Part shown: in pieces, positions 41,562 to 51,416 of the stretch | How positions within the stretch are numbered: the first letter of the stretch is position 1 | How the letters are laid out: every line of letters starts with the position of its first letter | NCBI RefSeq assembly: GCF_936928535.1 | Contig: NZ_CAKZHY010000055.1 | Location: forward strand, 33,539 to 97,538 | Length of the DNA: 64,000 bases | Source of the DNA: an uncultured Bradyrhizobium sp. | GTDB taxonomy: Bacteria > Pseudomonadota > Alphaproteobacteria > Rhizobiales > Xanthobacteraceae | Reading direction: 5' to 3' | Made by a program: the position numbers and the translations under genes | The notes under the pieces: generated by a model | The model's database searches: none | What the model saw: only the letters and a program-made list of their open reading frames with translations | Told to the model about the DNA's origin: nothing

Positions 41562-43079
41562 GTGGGGTCCATCTTGAATTCTCGTTCGCTTGCTCGCGCG
41601 CTCTTGGCTTCGGTTGCGCTGGCCGCCAGCATTTTGCTCGCCGGCTGCGATACCGATCAGGTGTCGCTGGCGACCAATGCCAAGGCCAACCAGCCGGTCT
41701 CGCCAAAGCTCGTCGCCGCGATGGCCGAGAAGGACATGGATCTGAATTCGCCGATCCTGATCCGCCTGTTCAAGCAGGAAGCCGAGCTCGAGATCTGGAA
41801 GCAGACCCGCAACGGCCAGTTCGCGCTGCTCAAGACCTATCCGATCTGCCGCTGGTCCGGCGATTTGGGACCGAAGGTGCGCGAAGGCGACCGCCAGGCG
41901 CCGGAGGGATTCTACTCGATCAATCCGAGCCAGATGAATCCGCAGTCGGCCTATTACCTCTCGTTCAACACCGGCTTCCCCAACGCGTTCGACAAGGCGC
42001 TCGGTCGCACCGGCTCGCAGCTGATGGTGCATGGCGATTGTTCGTCGCGCGGCTGCTACGCCATGACCGACGAGCAGATCGCGGAGATCTATTCGCTTGG
42101 ACGCGAGTCGTTCTTCGGCGGCCAGAAGGCGTTCCAGTTCCAGGCCTATCCATTCCGGATGACGCCGGTGAACATGGCCAAGCACCGCAACAATCCGAAC
42201 ATGGCCTTCTGGAAGATGATCAAGGAAGGCTATGATCATTTCGAGGTGACGCGGCAGGAGCCGAAGGTCGACTTCTGCGAGAAGAAATACGTGTTCGACG
42301 CGGCGAAGGCGCCCGATGCCAAGCACGATCCCGTGTTCGACGCCGCGGCCAAGTGCCCGGCCTATGTGATCCCCGAGGACATCGCCAGCGCCGTGCGCGA
42401 GAAGCAGCAGCGCGACGAGGCCGAGTACGCCAAGCTCGTCGCCAAGAACATTCCGGTCGCGCGGATGAACACCGGCATCGACGGTGGCATGAACAAAATC
42501 TTCGCGGCCAAGATTCCGGAAGGCTCGACGGGCCTGTCGGAAGGCGCCGAAGGCAATACGCTGCAGATGCTGGCGATGTCGAAGGCCCCCGGCACGATCC
42601 CCGGCACCGTCAACCCGCCGAAGCCGAATCTCGAGCCGGTCGCCTCCACGCCGCAGCAAGAGCCGGTCGTTGCCGTCAGCGCGCCCGCGACCAACGCCCG
42701 CGTCGCCTCGGCTCAGCCTGCCGAGAAGTCCGGCTTCTTCTCGGGCCTCGGTCGCAAGATGGGCTTTGGCACCGCCGACACCACGGCGACCACGCCGCCG
42801 CCGCAAGCAACCGCATCGGTGGCACCGGCCCCAGCTCCGGCCGCGCCGAGCACGGCCTCCAAGCTGAAGGCCGCGGTGACCCACCTCGTCCATCGCGAAC
42901 CCGCGAAGGACAAGCCGGCCGTTGTTGCCGCGAAGCCCGCGGAGACCAGGGTCGCTGCAACACGTCCCGCACTGAAGCCGTCGGCGGCCGATGGCGGTGG
43001 CGACAGCGGCCAAATGGCCGGCGCCGCGCCGGTCGTGTCGGCAAACTCGTTCGACAGCCGTTTTGGCGCGCTGAAGTAG
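41562..43079 (+). CDS. YafK-type L,D-transpeptidase family lipoprotein
   Basis: Lipobox LLAGC; LMVHGDCSSRGCYAMTDEQI. Confidence 0.88.
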   Translation: MGSILNSRSLARALLASVALAASILLAGCDTDQVSLATNAKANQPVSPKLVAAMAEKDMDLNSPILIRLFKQEAELEIWKQTRNGQFALLKTYPICRWSGDLGPKVREGDRQAPEGFYSINPSQMNPQSAYYLSFNTGFPNAFDKALGRTGSQLMVHGDCSSRGCYAMTDEQIAEIYSLGRESFFGGQKAFQFQAYPFRMTPVNMAKHRNNPNMAFWKMIKEGYDHFEVTRQEPKVDFCEKKYVFDAAKAPDAKHDPVFDAAAKCPAYVIPEDIASAVREKQQRDEAEYAKLVAKNIPVARMNTGIDGGMNKIFAAKIPEGSTGLSEGAEGNTLQMLAMSKAPGTIPGTVNPPKPNLEPVASTPQQEPVVAVSAPATNARVASAQPAEKSGFFSGLGRKMGFGTADTTATTPPPQATASVAPAPAPAAPSTASKLKAAVTHLVHREPAKDKPAVVAAKPAETRVAATRPALKPSAADGGGDSGQMAGAAPVVSANSFDSRFGALK

Positions 43080-43101
43080 GCGGGCGTTCGCCCGCCGCTT
43101 C

Positions 43102-43797
43102 CTACGGCGCCAGATACCGCATCAGCTCCGGATTGCCCCTCACCTCGCCCGCTGCGCCCTGCAGGGCGACGCGGCCGCGGTCGAGCACATAGGCGTAGTC
43201 GGCGACGCGCAATGCGAGGTCGAGGTGCTGCTCGACGATGATGACAGCGATGGTCTTGGCGAGCTCGATCAGGCGCTCGGTGATCTCCTCGATCACGCCG
43301 ATCCAGACGCCTTCGGTCGGCTCGTCCAGCAGCAGCAGCTTTGGATCGCCCAGCATGGCGCGGCCGATGGCGAGCATCTTGCGCTCGCCGCCGGAGAGCG
43401 TGCCGGCGGGCTGATCGAGACGCTGGCCGAGTTTCGGGAAGATCGCCAGCACGCGGTCGACCGCGGTGGCATCCTTGTTGAAGAGCGAGCCGACCGCGAG
43501 ATTGTCGCGCACCGAGAGGCGCGCGAACACCGAATGCTCCTGCGGCACGTAGCCGATGCCGGCGCGGACGCGCTCCTCGGGCCGGCGGCGGCTGATGTCG
43601 CGGCCGTCGAAGCCGACCTCGCCGTTCCACGCCGGCAGTTCGCCGACGATGGTCTTCATCAGCGTGGTCTTGCCGGCGCCGTTGCGCCCGAGCACGGCGA
43701 CGCCGCCACGCCAGGGAATGCCGAGGTTGACGTCGAACAGGACCTGGCTGCGGCCATAACCCGTGTCGAGATGCTTGATGTCCAAAAATTCAGGCAC
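43102..43797 (-). CDS. ABC transporter ATP-binding protein (LivF/UrtE-like)
   Basis: GRNGAGKTTLMKTIVG, LSGGERKMLAIGRAML, LLLLDEPTEGVW. Confidence 0.93.
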   Translation of the reverse strand: MPEFLDIKHLDTGYGRSQVLFDVNLGIPWRGGVAVLGRNGAGKTTLMKTIVGELPAWNGEVGFDGRDISRRRPEERVRAGIGYVPQEHSVFARLSVRDNLAVGSLFNKDATAVDRVLAIFPKLGQRLDQPAGTLSGGERKMLAIGRAMLGDPKLLLLDEPTEGVWIGVIEEITERLIELAKTIAVIIVEQHLDLALRVADYAYVLDRGRVALQGAAGEVRGNPELMRYLAP

Positions 43798-44524
43798 GGC
43801 GCAGATAGATCTCCTGGACGGACGAGTTGGCCTGGATCTCCGACACGGTGCCCGAGGCCAGCACCCTGCCCTGGTCGAGCACGGTCAGACGATCACAGAT
43901 GTCGCGGATGAAATCGAGGTCGTGCTCGACGATGACGAGCGAGCAATGCTTCTTGATCGGCTGGAGCAATTCGCCGGTGACGCGGCGCTCCTCGAGACTC
44001 ATGCCGCCGGTCGGCTCGTCGAGCAAAAGAAGCTTGGGCTTGCCCGCGAGCGCCATCGCGATCTCCAGCCATTGCTGCTGGCCGTGCGAGAGTGCGGCGG
44101 CCGCATCGAACGCGCGGTCGGCGAGGCGGAATTGCCTGAGCATGGTCATGACCTGATCGTGCAGCGCGCCTCTGGTGCGCGAGAATACGAGGTCGAACAG
44201 CGAGGAGTGCGCCTGCAGCGCGAGCAGGATGTTGTCGTACAGCGTCAGCGACGGCAGCACGGAGGTGATCTGGAATTTCAGGCTCATGCCGGCCCGGGCG
44301 CGCTCGGTCGGCGTGAACGCGGTGATGTCGGTGTTGACGAAGCTCACCTTGCCTTGCGTCGGCACCTCCGCGCCGGCGATGCACTTCATCAGGGTGCTCT
44401 TGCCCGAGCCGTTCGGACCGATCAGGCCGTGAAACTCGTTCTCACCGACGGTGAGCGCGGCGCCGTCGAGCGCGGTGAGCTTGCCGAATATTTTCGAGAT
44501 GCCCGCGGCCTCAAGGAGCGGCAT
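43790..44524 (-). CDS. ABC transporter ATP-binding protein (LivG/UrtD-like)
   Basis: GPNGSGKSTLMKCIAG, LSHGQQQWLEIAMAL, LLLLDEPTGGMS. Confidence 0.92.
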   Translation of the reverse strand: MPLLEAAGISKIFGKLTALDGAALTVGENEFHGLIGPNGSGKSTLMKCIAGAEVPTQGKVSFVNTDITAFTPTERARAGMSLKFQITSVLPSLTLYDNILLALQAHSSLFDLVFSRTRGALHDQVMTMLRQFRLADRAFDAAAALSHGQQQWLEIAMALAGKPKLLLLDEPTGGMSLEERRVTGELLQPIKKHCSLVIVEHDLDFIRDICDRLTVLDQGRVLASGTVSEIQANSSVQEIYLRRA

Positions 44525-45617
44525 GGCGCTTCTCCTTGTCGGTCTCCTTACGGCTGGCGCCAAAGCTGCCGACCCGCTCGCGTTCGCCCAGCACAAAGCT
44601 GATCAGGCCGAGCGGCCGGAACAGGATCACGAGCAGCAGCAACACGCCCAGAATGATCGGCCAGATGTCGCGATAATTGTCCGACAGCCAGAAGCTGACG
44701 CCCTCGACGATGACGGTGCCGATCACGGCGCCGATCAGCGTGCCGGAGCCGCCGAACAACACGTACAGCACGACCTGCGTCGAGACGACGACGCCAACCA
44801 TGTTGGGCCAGACGAAACCCTCGTGGAAGGCGTAAAGGCTGCCGGCGAGCCCTGCGATGGCGCCGCCGATCGCGAAGATGATCGCCTTGAGGTGCTGCGC
44901 CTTGTAGCCGAAGAAGGCGATGCGCTGCTCATTCTCACGCAGGCCCGCGAGCGCAAGGCCGAACTGAGAGCGCACCAGGAAGCGGCAGAGCAGATAGACC
45001 ACGACGAGGATGCCGAGCACGAGATAATAGAACGCCGGCCCTTCCGAGAATTCGTAGCCCCCAAGCGTCATGGATGAGATCGAGGGAATGCCGTTCTGGC
45101 CACCGAGATAATACCAGCCGCGCGCCAGGCGATCGGCGGCATAGGAGCCGGTGAGCGTGCCCAGCGACACGAAGATCACGCTGGAGGGATGCCGGCCCAG
45201 CAGCAGGAAGCCGCCGAGCAGCAGCGCGAAGGTCAGGCCGATCAGCGTGCCCGCGGGGAGCACCAGGAAGATGTTGGTGATGTCGAGGTCGCGCGCGAGC
45301 AATGCCACGCCATAGCCGGCAGAGCCGAAGAACAGGGCCTGACCGAAGCTCATGATGCCGGCATAGCCCCAGACCAGGTCGAACGACAGCGCGAACAGCG
45401 CGAGGATGATCACGCGCGTCGCGAACACCGTCAGGTAATCCTGCAGCACCAGCGGCGCGATGAGCGCGGCGACCAGCACCACGCCCTCCACGACCGGCAG
45501 GATCTTTCGTCCCGCGACGGCCTGCGCCGTCGCACCGCCTTCAGTCATTGCGACGTCCGTCCCCCCGCCGATCTCGGCGGGGATCGCCTGTTTCACCGCG
45601 CTCATCGACTTCGACAT
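44511..45617 (-). CDS. ABC transporter permease (LivM/UrtC-like)
   Basis: LSFDLVWGYAGIMSFGQALFFGSAGYGVALLA; many TM helices. Confidence 0.92.
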   Translation of the reverse strand: MSKSMSAVKQAIPAEIGGGTDVAMTEGGATAQAVAGRKILPVVEGVVLVAALIAPLVLQDYLTVFATRVIILALFALSFDLVWGYAGIMSFGQALFFGSAGYGVALLARDLDITNIFLVLPAGTLIGLTFALLLGGFLLLGRHPSSVIFVSLGTLTGSYAADRLARGWYYLGGQNGIPSISSMTLGGYEFSEGPAFYYLVLGILVVVYLLCRFLVRSQFGLALAGLRENEQRIAFFGYKAQHLKAIIFAIGGAIAGLAGSLYAFHEGFVWPNMVGVVVSTQVVLYVLFGGSGTLIGAVIGTVIVEGVSFWLSDNYRDIWPIILGVLLLLVILFRPLGLISFVLGERERVGSFGASRKETDKEKRHAAP

Positions 45618-45649
45618 GCGAGCTTAGCATTCCCTCTCGGCATTGCGTC

Positions 45650-46864
45650 TCAGCATTCCTTGGGATCGACCAGACCGTCGCTGCGTCCGACGATCTCGTA
45701 GTTCCCGCCCTTGGCGACCGCGGTGTACATCTTCATCTTGCAGTGCCGCTTGCCCGGCACCATCTCGGCCGGCCCGCCCGGACCTTCGGCGATCTTGGCG
45801 TGGTCGAGCGCAGCGGCGACCGATTCACGGTCGATCTTGCCGGCTTCCTTGACGGCGGCTTCCCACAGCTTCAGGCCGCGATAGGTGCCGGTCGCCGCGC
45901 TGCCGGCGGCGAACAGGAAGTTGCCCGGAAAATCCTTCTCGTAGGCCGCCTGGATCTTGGCGTCGAACGGGTTCTCCTTGGTCAGCACCTTGAAATAATC
46001 GAGGCAGCTCGCAAGGCCCTCGATCTCGTTGGCCTGATTGATGTTGAGCGTGTTCTCGTCATAGTAGACGCAGGCGAGACGCCCGCCGTTCTTGAGGAAG
46101 CCGGCTTCATAGAGCTGCTTGAAGAAAGGACCGACACCAGGCGGGATGACGGTGTTGAAGACGACGTCGACCTTGTTGGAGATGATGCGGTTGACGGTCG
46201 CGGAGAAGTCGATCTGGTCGAGCGGATAGTATTCCTCGAACACGACCTCGCCGCCGTTGGATTCGATCACCTTGCGCGCATAGACGTTGAGCGTATGCGG
46301 CCAGACATAGTTGGCGCTTGGCAGCGCGAACTTCTTGCCGCCGTTCTTGATCAGCCAGGGAATGAACTCGTCGCATTGCTGCGCCGGCGTCGGGCCGGTG
46401 CAGAACAGATAGGGCGTGCACTCCTTGCCCTCGTAGAGTTGCGGATAGATGTAGAGCGTCTTGCCGCGCGCCACGATCGGATCCTTGATCGCGTTGCGCA
46501 TCGACGAGGTGATGCCGCCCAGCACCATGTCGACCTTGTCGCGCTGGATCAGCTTTCGCACGTTGCCGACCGCAACGGATTCGTTCGACGCGGTGTCCTC
46601 GATGTAAAGCTCGAGCGGGCGGCCGAGCAGGCCACCTGCTGCGTTGATGTCCTTGATCACCATCTTGGCGACATTGGCGTCGGCGTTGCCGGCGTAGGCG
46701 ATCGGGCCGGTGAGGTCGGTCGCGATGCCGACCTTGATCGGGGCTTCGGCGGCATTGGCCCAGGGCGCCGGGATCACCCAGCTGCCGACGCCGGTCGCGA
46801 CCGCGCCGGAGGCGAAAGCGAAATTGGACAGGAAGCGGCGGCGTGAGAGTTGACGATCAAACAT
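45650..46864 (-). CDS. Periplasmic substrate-binding protein (amide/urea type, UrtA-like), Tat-type signal
   Basis: SRRRFLSNFAFASGA signal; PIKVGIATDLTGPIAYAGNADANVAKMVIKDINAAGGLLGRPLELYIEDTASN. Confidence 0.92.
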   Translation of the reverse strand: MFDRQLSRRRFLSNFAFASGAVATGVGSWVIPAPWANAAEAPIKVGIATDLTGPIAYAGNADANVAKMVIKDINAAGGLLGRPLELYIEDTASNESVAVGNVRKLIQRDKVDMVLGGITSSMRNAIKDPIVARGKTLYIYPQLYEGKECTPYLFCTGPTPAQQCDEFIPWLIKNGGKKFALPSANYVWPHTLNVYARKVIESNGGEVVFEEYYPLDQIDFSATVNRIISNKVDVVFNTVIPPGVGPFFKQLYEAGFLKNGGRLACVYYDENTLNINQANEIEGLASCLDYFKVLTKENPFDAKIQAAYEKDFPGNFLFAAGSAATGTYRGLKLWEAAVKEAGKIDRESVAAALDHAKIAEGPGGPAEMVPGKRHCKMKMYTAVAKGGNYEIVGRSDGLVDPKEC

Positions 46865-46868
46865 ATGA

Positions 46869-47726
46869 CTAAACCCCTTTTCCAGCGATGAGGCCCTGCG
46901 GCCGGAATTTGATGAAGGCAATGGCAAGGACGAAGACGAGGACATCGGCGACGACAGGCGCCATGATCCACGGCAGCGCGGCGCTGAGCGTGCCGATGAC
47001 GCCGGCGCCGGCAACGGGACCGATGAAGGAGCCGACCCCGCCGACCATGACGGCGACAAAGCCCTGGATCAGGAAGCGGATGCCGAGATCGGCATAGAGG
47101 CTGAACACCGGCACGATCAGCGCGCCGGCAAGGCCGGCGAGCGCCGAGCCGAACGCAAACGTGGCGCCGTACATCAGAGGCGTGGAAATGCCCGAGGCCC
47201 GCGCCAGCGACGGATTCTCCAGCGTGGCGCGCATGCGCAGACCAAAGCTGGTGCGCGATAGCAACAAATAGCACCCGACCATCACGAGCAGCGTGATGAC
47301 GATGATGGTGAAGCGCCAGGCCGAGATGTGCATGGTGCCGATATCGATCGAGCCGCCGATCGGCTCGGGCACGGTGAGATAGAAGCCGCCGATCAGCCCG
47401 CGCACGGATTCGCGGATGATCAGGCCGAGCGCGTAAGTGCCGAGCATGGCGACGATCGGCGCGGCGTAGAAGCGCCTGATAATCAGCGCCTCCAGCACGA
47501 AGCCGAGCGCGCCGACCAGGAAAGGCGCGGCGACCATGCCGGCCCAGATCGGCAGGCCCTTGGCATAAGCGAGATAGGTGATGTAGGCCCCGAGCAGGAC
47601 AAACTCGCCCTGCGCGAAGTTAAAGATACCCATCATGCTGGCGATGATCCCGAGCCCCAGCACGATCAACACGATGATCGCGCCGAAGCTCAGGATTTCG
47701 AACGCCGCGACGAACGCGTTAGCCAT
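46869..47726 (-). CDS. ABC transporter permease (LivH/UrtB-like)
   Basis: GLGIIASMMGIFNFAQGEFVLLGAYITYLA. Confidence 0.93.
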   Translation of the reverse strand: MANAFVAAFEILSFGAIIVLIVLGLGIIASMMGIFNFAQGEFVLLGAYITYLAYAKGLPIWAGMVAAPFLVGALGFVLEALIIRRFYAAPIVAMLGTYALGLIIRESVRGLIGGFYLTVPEPIGGSIDIGTMHISAWRFTIIVITLLVMVGCYLLLSRTSFGLRMRATLENPSLARASGISTPLMYGATFAFGSALAGLAGALIVPVFSLYADLGIRFLIQGFVAVMVGGVGSFIGPVAGAGVIGTLSAALPWIMAPVVADVLVFVLAIAFIKFRPQGLIAGKGV

Positions 47727-47743
47727 GCGATCATTTCTTGTTT

Positions 47744-47794
47744 TGACGCGTTTTCTTCACGCGAACCGGGATCCACTTCGCTCGAAAACGCTTT
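47744..47794. repeat. Short interspersed palindromic repeat, family B copy 2
   Basis: TGACGCGTTTTCTTCACGCGAACCGGGATCCACTTCGCTCGAAAACGCTTT. Confidence 0.8.
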
Positions 47795-47825
47795 GCTGTC
47801 CCGCCCGCCAGGATCAATTCCCCGC

Positions 47826-49424
47826 TCACATCTTCTTCCAGTCGCCGATCTGCTCGAAGGCATGCGCGGCGCGGTAGATGGTGGATTCCTCGAACATGCG
47901 GCCGACCAGCATCAGGCCGGCAGGCAAGCCATCGACCATGCCGCAAGGCAGCGACATCGCGGGATGGTGGGTGATGTCGAACGGTGCCGTGTTGGAGATC
48001 ATCTCCAGCGCGCGGGCGACATACTCCTCGCGGCTGGCGTGGGGCTCCGGCAGCTTGGTCGCCTTCATCGGCGTCGTCGGCATCAGCAGCAGATCATAGT
48101 CGCTGAACGCCTTGTCGTAGGCCGCGGTCAGCCGTCGCGAGATGTTGAGCGCCTTGCCATAGAAGCGCGGACCGAAATTATTGTTGATGTAGGTGCCGAG
48201 CATCATGAACAATTTCGTGGTCTCCGACAGCGAGTCGGCCTGCCGGCGCCAGCCACGGTGAAAATCCATCAGCGAGGTCGAATAGAGATCGCCGCGGGAA
48301 AGCCCGTAACCATCACCGAACATCATGGTCTGGGTCAGGCCTTCGGTGCCGATCGGAGTCCAGATCGCGCCGCCCAGCAGGTGCATCGGGATCGATACCG
48401 TCTCCACGCTGGCGCCAAGATCCTTGAAGCGCTTCGCCGCCTCGCGAACGCTTTCATTGACCGCGGCCTCGGCGCCCGGCTGCTCGAAGCCTTCCTTGAC
48501 GATCCCGATCTTCATGCCCTTGACGCCCTGGCCGAGCGCCTTGGTGTACTCCTCGACCGTCGGCGACTTGATGCGCGGATCGTAGCCGTCGTCGCCGGCG
48601 AGCACTTCGAGCAGCAGCGCGTTGTCGGCAACCGTCGCCGTCATCGGGCCGGTATGGTCGACATAGATCTCGATCGGCATGATCCCGGTGTACGGCACCA
48701 GACCCCAGGTCGGCTTCATGCCGTAGATGCCGCAGAACGAGGACGGCATGCGGATCGAGCCGCCCTGGTCGCCGCCGATCGCCATGTCCACCTCCCCGAG
48801 AGCCACGACGACGCCCGACCCCGACGACGAGCCACCGGCCGAGTAACCCATCTTGTGCGGGTTATGCACCGGCCCATAGGAGCCGGTGTGGCTGCCGCCG
48901 GACAGGCAGAAATGCTCGCAATGCACCTTGCCCTTGATCTCGGCGCCGGCGTCCAGCATGCGCGTGACGATGGTCGCGTCGAAATCGGGCACATAGCCTT
49001 CCAGGGTCGACGAACCATTGGTCATGGGAACGCCGGCCAGCATGATGTTGTCCTTCAGGGCCACCGTCTTGCCCTTGAGCTTGCCGCTGGCGGCGCCCTT
49101 CACGGTCGATTTGCGGTACCAGGCATTGCGAGGGTTCTCCTCCGCGGACGGCCGATAGCCCGGCGTGCGCGGGTATTTCACCTCGGGCACCTCGTCGGGC
49201 ATTGCGGCGACGAGATTGTAGGCCTCGATTGAGCCCTGCATCAGGCCGCGGAACGAAGCGACGTCATCGTCGGTCAGCGAAAGGCCGCACTGCTTGGCGA
49301 CATCGCGAAGTTGGGCTGGCGTGGGAAGGACAACTGTCACGGCGCTCTCCTGAAGTTTCTTGAAACGATCCTTGGGCGTGGCCGCCCCGGCGCGACGCAC
49401 CACCGGCCTCGCCGAAACATTCAA
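47826..49424 (-). CDS. Amidase (amidase-signature family)
   Basis: VALKDNIMLAGVPMTNGSS; YSAGGSSSGSGVVVALGEVDMAIGGDQGGSIRMPSSFCG. Confidence 0.94.
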   Translation of the reverse strand: MNVSARPVVRRAGAATPKDRFKKLQESAVTVVLPTPAQLRDVAKQCGLSLTDDDVASFRGLMQGSIEAYNLVAAMPDEVPEVKYPRTPGYRPSAEENPRNAWYRKSTVKGAASGKLKGKTVALKDNIMLAGVPMTNGSSTLEGYVPDFDATIVTRMLDAGAEIKGKVHCEHFCLSGGSHTGSYGPVHNPHKMGYSAGGSSSGSGVVVALGEVDMAIGGDQGGSIRMPSSFCGIYGMKPTWGLVPYTGIMPIEIYVDHTGPMTATVADNALLLEVLAGDDGYDPRIKSPTVEEYTKALGQGVKGMKIGIVKEGFEQPGAEAAVNESVREAAKRFKDLGASVETVSIPMHLLGGAIWTPIGTEGLTQTMMFGDGYGLSRGDLYSTSLMDFHRGWRRQADSLSETTKLFMMLGTYINNNFGPRFYGKALNISRRLTAAYDKAFSDYDLLLMPTTPMKATKLPEPHASREEYVARALEMISNTAPFDITHHPAMSLPCGMVDGLPAGLMLVGRMFEESTIYRAAHAFEQIGDWKKM

Positions 49425-49491
49425 AACGGAAATATTTTCCTTTTCAAGTATTATTTTGCCCCTGATGCGCCCGGCGGATCGCCCGTGCGAG

Positions 49492-50751
49492 TCAGATCGG
49501 CTTGATCAGCTTGAAGTCGAGGCCATCGGCCTCGGCGAGATGCATCGGCATCCGCGCGCGCCCGTTGCGAACGGTGACCGTTCCGCGGGCGCCGCTGTAG
49601 ACGATGTTGCGGCCGGCCGCGAGCATCGGCCCCATCGCCAATGAGCCCGCCTTGTTGGCGACCGCTTCGAGAAAGCGCATGCCTTCATAGCCGGACTGCC
49701 CGACCGAACCGATCGGCGGTGCATTCGGCCCGAACATCGCGCGATAGCGGCTCTGAAAGTCGTCATTGGCGCGCGCGCCGGTGCCGGTGAAATAGCCGGA
49801 CGCACAGAACATGTTCTCGCTGTTGTCGGCCCCGATACCGAGCAGGACGGTGTCGTCCATGGCGCCGGCAAGCCGCAGCGTGGTGCCCCCCAGGCCGCAT
49901 TCGCCGAAGGCGCGATTGAAGGCGCTACTGTCAGTGCCGATCAGCGAGATCAGCACCACGTCGGGCCGTGCGGCGCGGATGCGCGCCAGGTGCGGCTCGT
50001 GATTGTCCTCGCCCAAGGGGACGAACTCCTCGCCGACGACGTGGCCGCCGGTTTCCTTGATGTAGTTCTTCACCGCGCGGTGCGACTGCCAGGGCCAGAC
50101 GTAATCGCTGCCGATCAGGTACCAGCGCTTGGCCTTCTTGACGTCCGCGAGCCAGTGGATCGACGGCCGGCTTTGCCAGCGCGGCGTCTCGCCGATCGCC
50201 ATCACGCCCGGCGTGCGCTCGCCGCCTTCATAGACCGGCGTGTAGATATAGGGGATGCGATGACGCGTGGTGATGTCGCGCAAGGCCACGCGAACCGCGC
50301 TGGTGTGCAGGCCGACGATGAGATCGAGTTCGTCGTAGGCGATCGCCTGCTCGGCGCGGTTCAGCACCTCGTCCAGCGGACCGCCGGCGTCGTAGACGGA
50401 AAACTCGACCTCGCGACCGAGAATGCCGCCACGCTTGTTGATTTCGGCAACCGCGAGCTGCGCGGAGTTGGTCGCGCAGGGACCCCAGACCCCCGGAGAT
50501 CCCGTGCAGCAGATGAAGCCGCCGACACGCAGCCTGTTGGTGCCGCGCCGCTTGAAGAAGGCGTGATCGCTCGGCGACAACGAACCGTCAGCCGCCGATG
50601 ACGACAGATTCCTGAACAGCAAGGACGGCGGCAACGCCGGACCGCCGTGAGCCGGGAAGTTTACCGTCGCGCGCACGCCAACTCCTGTCTGGCACCAGAC
50701 CTGAAAGCACATTGAGCAGGCGGCCGCGGCATCCGCCCTTTTGTTGGGCAA
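49492..50751 (-). CDS. AmiC-like amide-binding protein/sensor (start uncertain)
   Basis: AQLAVAEINKRGGILGREVEFSVYDAGG ... IYTPVYEGGE ... RWYLIGSDYVWPWQSHRAVKNYI; no obvious signal peptide. Confidence 0.85.
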   Translation of the reverse strand: MPNKRADAAAACSMCFQVWCQTGVGVRATVNFPAHGGPALPPSLLFRNLSSSAADGSLSPSDHAFFKRRGTNRLRVGGFICCTGSPGVWGPCATNSAQLAVAEINKRGGILGREVEFSVYDAGGPLDEVLNRAEQAIAYDELDLIVGLHTSAVRVALRDITTRHRIPYIYTPVYEGGERTPGVMAIGETPRWQSRPSIHWLADVKKAKRWYLIGSDYVWPWQSHRAVKNYIKETGGHVVGEEFVPLGEDNHEPHLARIRAARPDVVLISLIGTDSSAFNRAFGECGLGGTTLRLAGAMDDTVLLGIGADNSENMFCASGYFTGTGARANDDFQSRYRAMFGPNAPPIGSVGQSGYEGMRFLEAVANKAGSLAMGPMLAAGRNIVYSGARGTVTVRNGRARMPMHLAEADGLDFKLIKPI

Positions 50752-50831
50752 TGATCCTATTTTGAAAATATTGAATATTCAACAATTGAAGTGCATATAG
50801 ATGCAGCATTGATTGCAAGACATTCACTCAT

Positions 50832-51290
50832 TTGGGTCAAGACGAAGTCTTAGCCGTGGCAAAATCGAACGCTCCCATCACCGAACACCTCGCCTACCTG
50901 CTCGCGCAAGCCAACCGGGAGATCAACCGGCAGTTAGAACTGCGGCTCAGCAAGGAGGGGGTTCCCGTCGAGCAATGGCGCATCCTGAAAGTGCTGTCTG
51001 ATGGCGACGGCCATTCGATGGGCGAGCTTGCGGACGCGGTGCTGCTCAACCATCCGACGCTGACCAAGATGATCGACCGCATGGTTTCCGACACGCTGGT
51101 CTATCGCGTCCAGGACCCCAATGACCGCCGCAAGGTCCTGATGTTCATCTCCGACCGCGGCAAGGTGCTGTGCAAGAAGCTCAACTCGCTCGCGGTGGAC
51201 CAGGAGGAGCACATCCTGGAGAGCTACGGCGACAAGTCGACGAGCGAATTGAAGCGGCTGCTGGAGAGCTTGATCGATAGCTCGAATTGA
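50832..51290 (+). CDS. MarR family transcriptional regulator
   Basis: QWRILKVLSDGDGHSMGELADAVLLNHPTLTKMIDRMVSDTLVYRVQDPNDRRKVLMFISDRG. Confidence 0.92.
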   Translation: MGQDEVLAVAKSNAPITEHLAYLLAQANREINRQLELRLSKEGVPVEQWRILKVLSDGDGHSMGELADAVLLNHPTLTKMIDRMVSDTLVYRVQDPNDRRKVLMFISDRGKVLCKKLNSLAVDQEEHILESYGDKSTSELKRLLESLIDSSN

Positions 51291-51416
51291 GGGAAGGCTA
51301 ATCGTGAGAGTTGCGACGCGATGGCGATTGAACTGAGAGGCCGCGGCGCCTCGGACAGCCGGGCCAAACCAGTCAACCTATGCGGCAACTACACCTTCAT
51401 TCACTGAAGGCATTTG

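Noticed and set aside
47328-49232. 634-aa + strand ORF opposite permease and amidase
   Set aside because: Spans two real genes and a repeat on the other strand; no recognisable motifs
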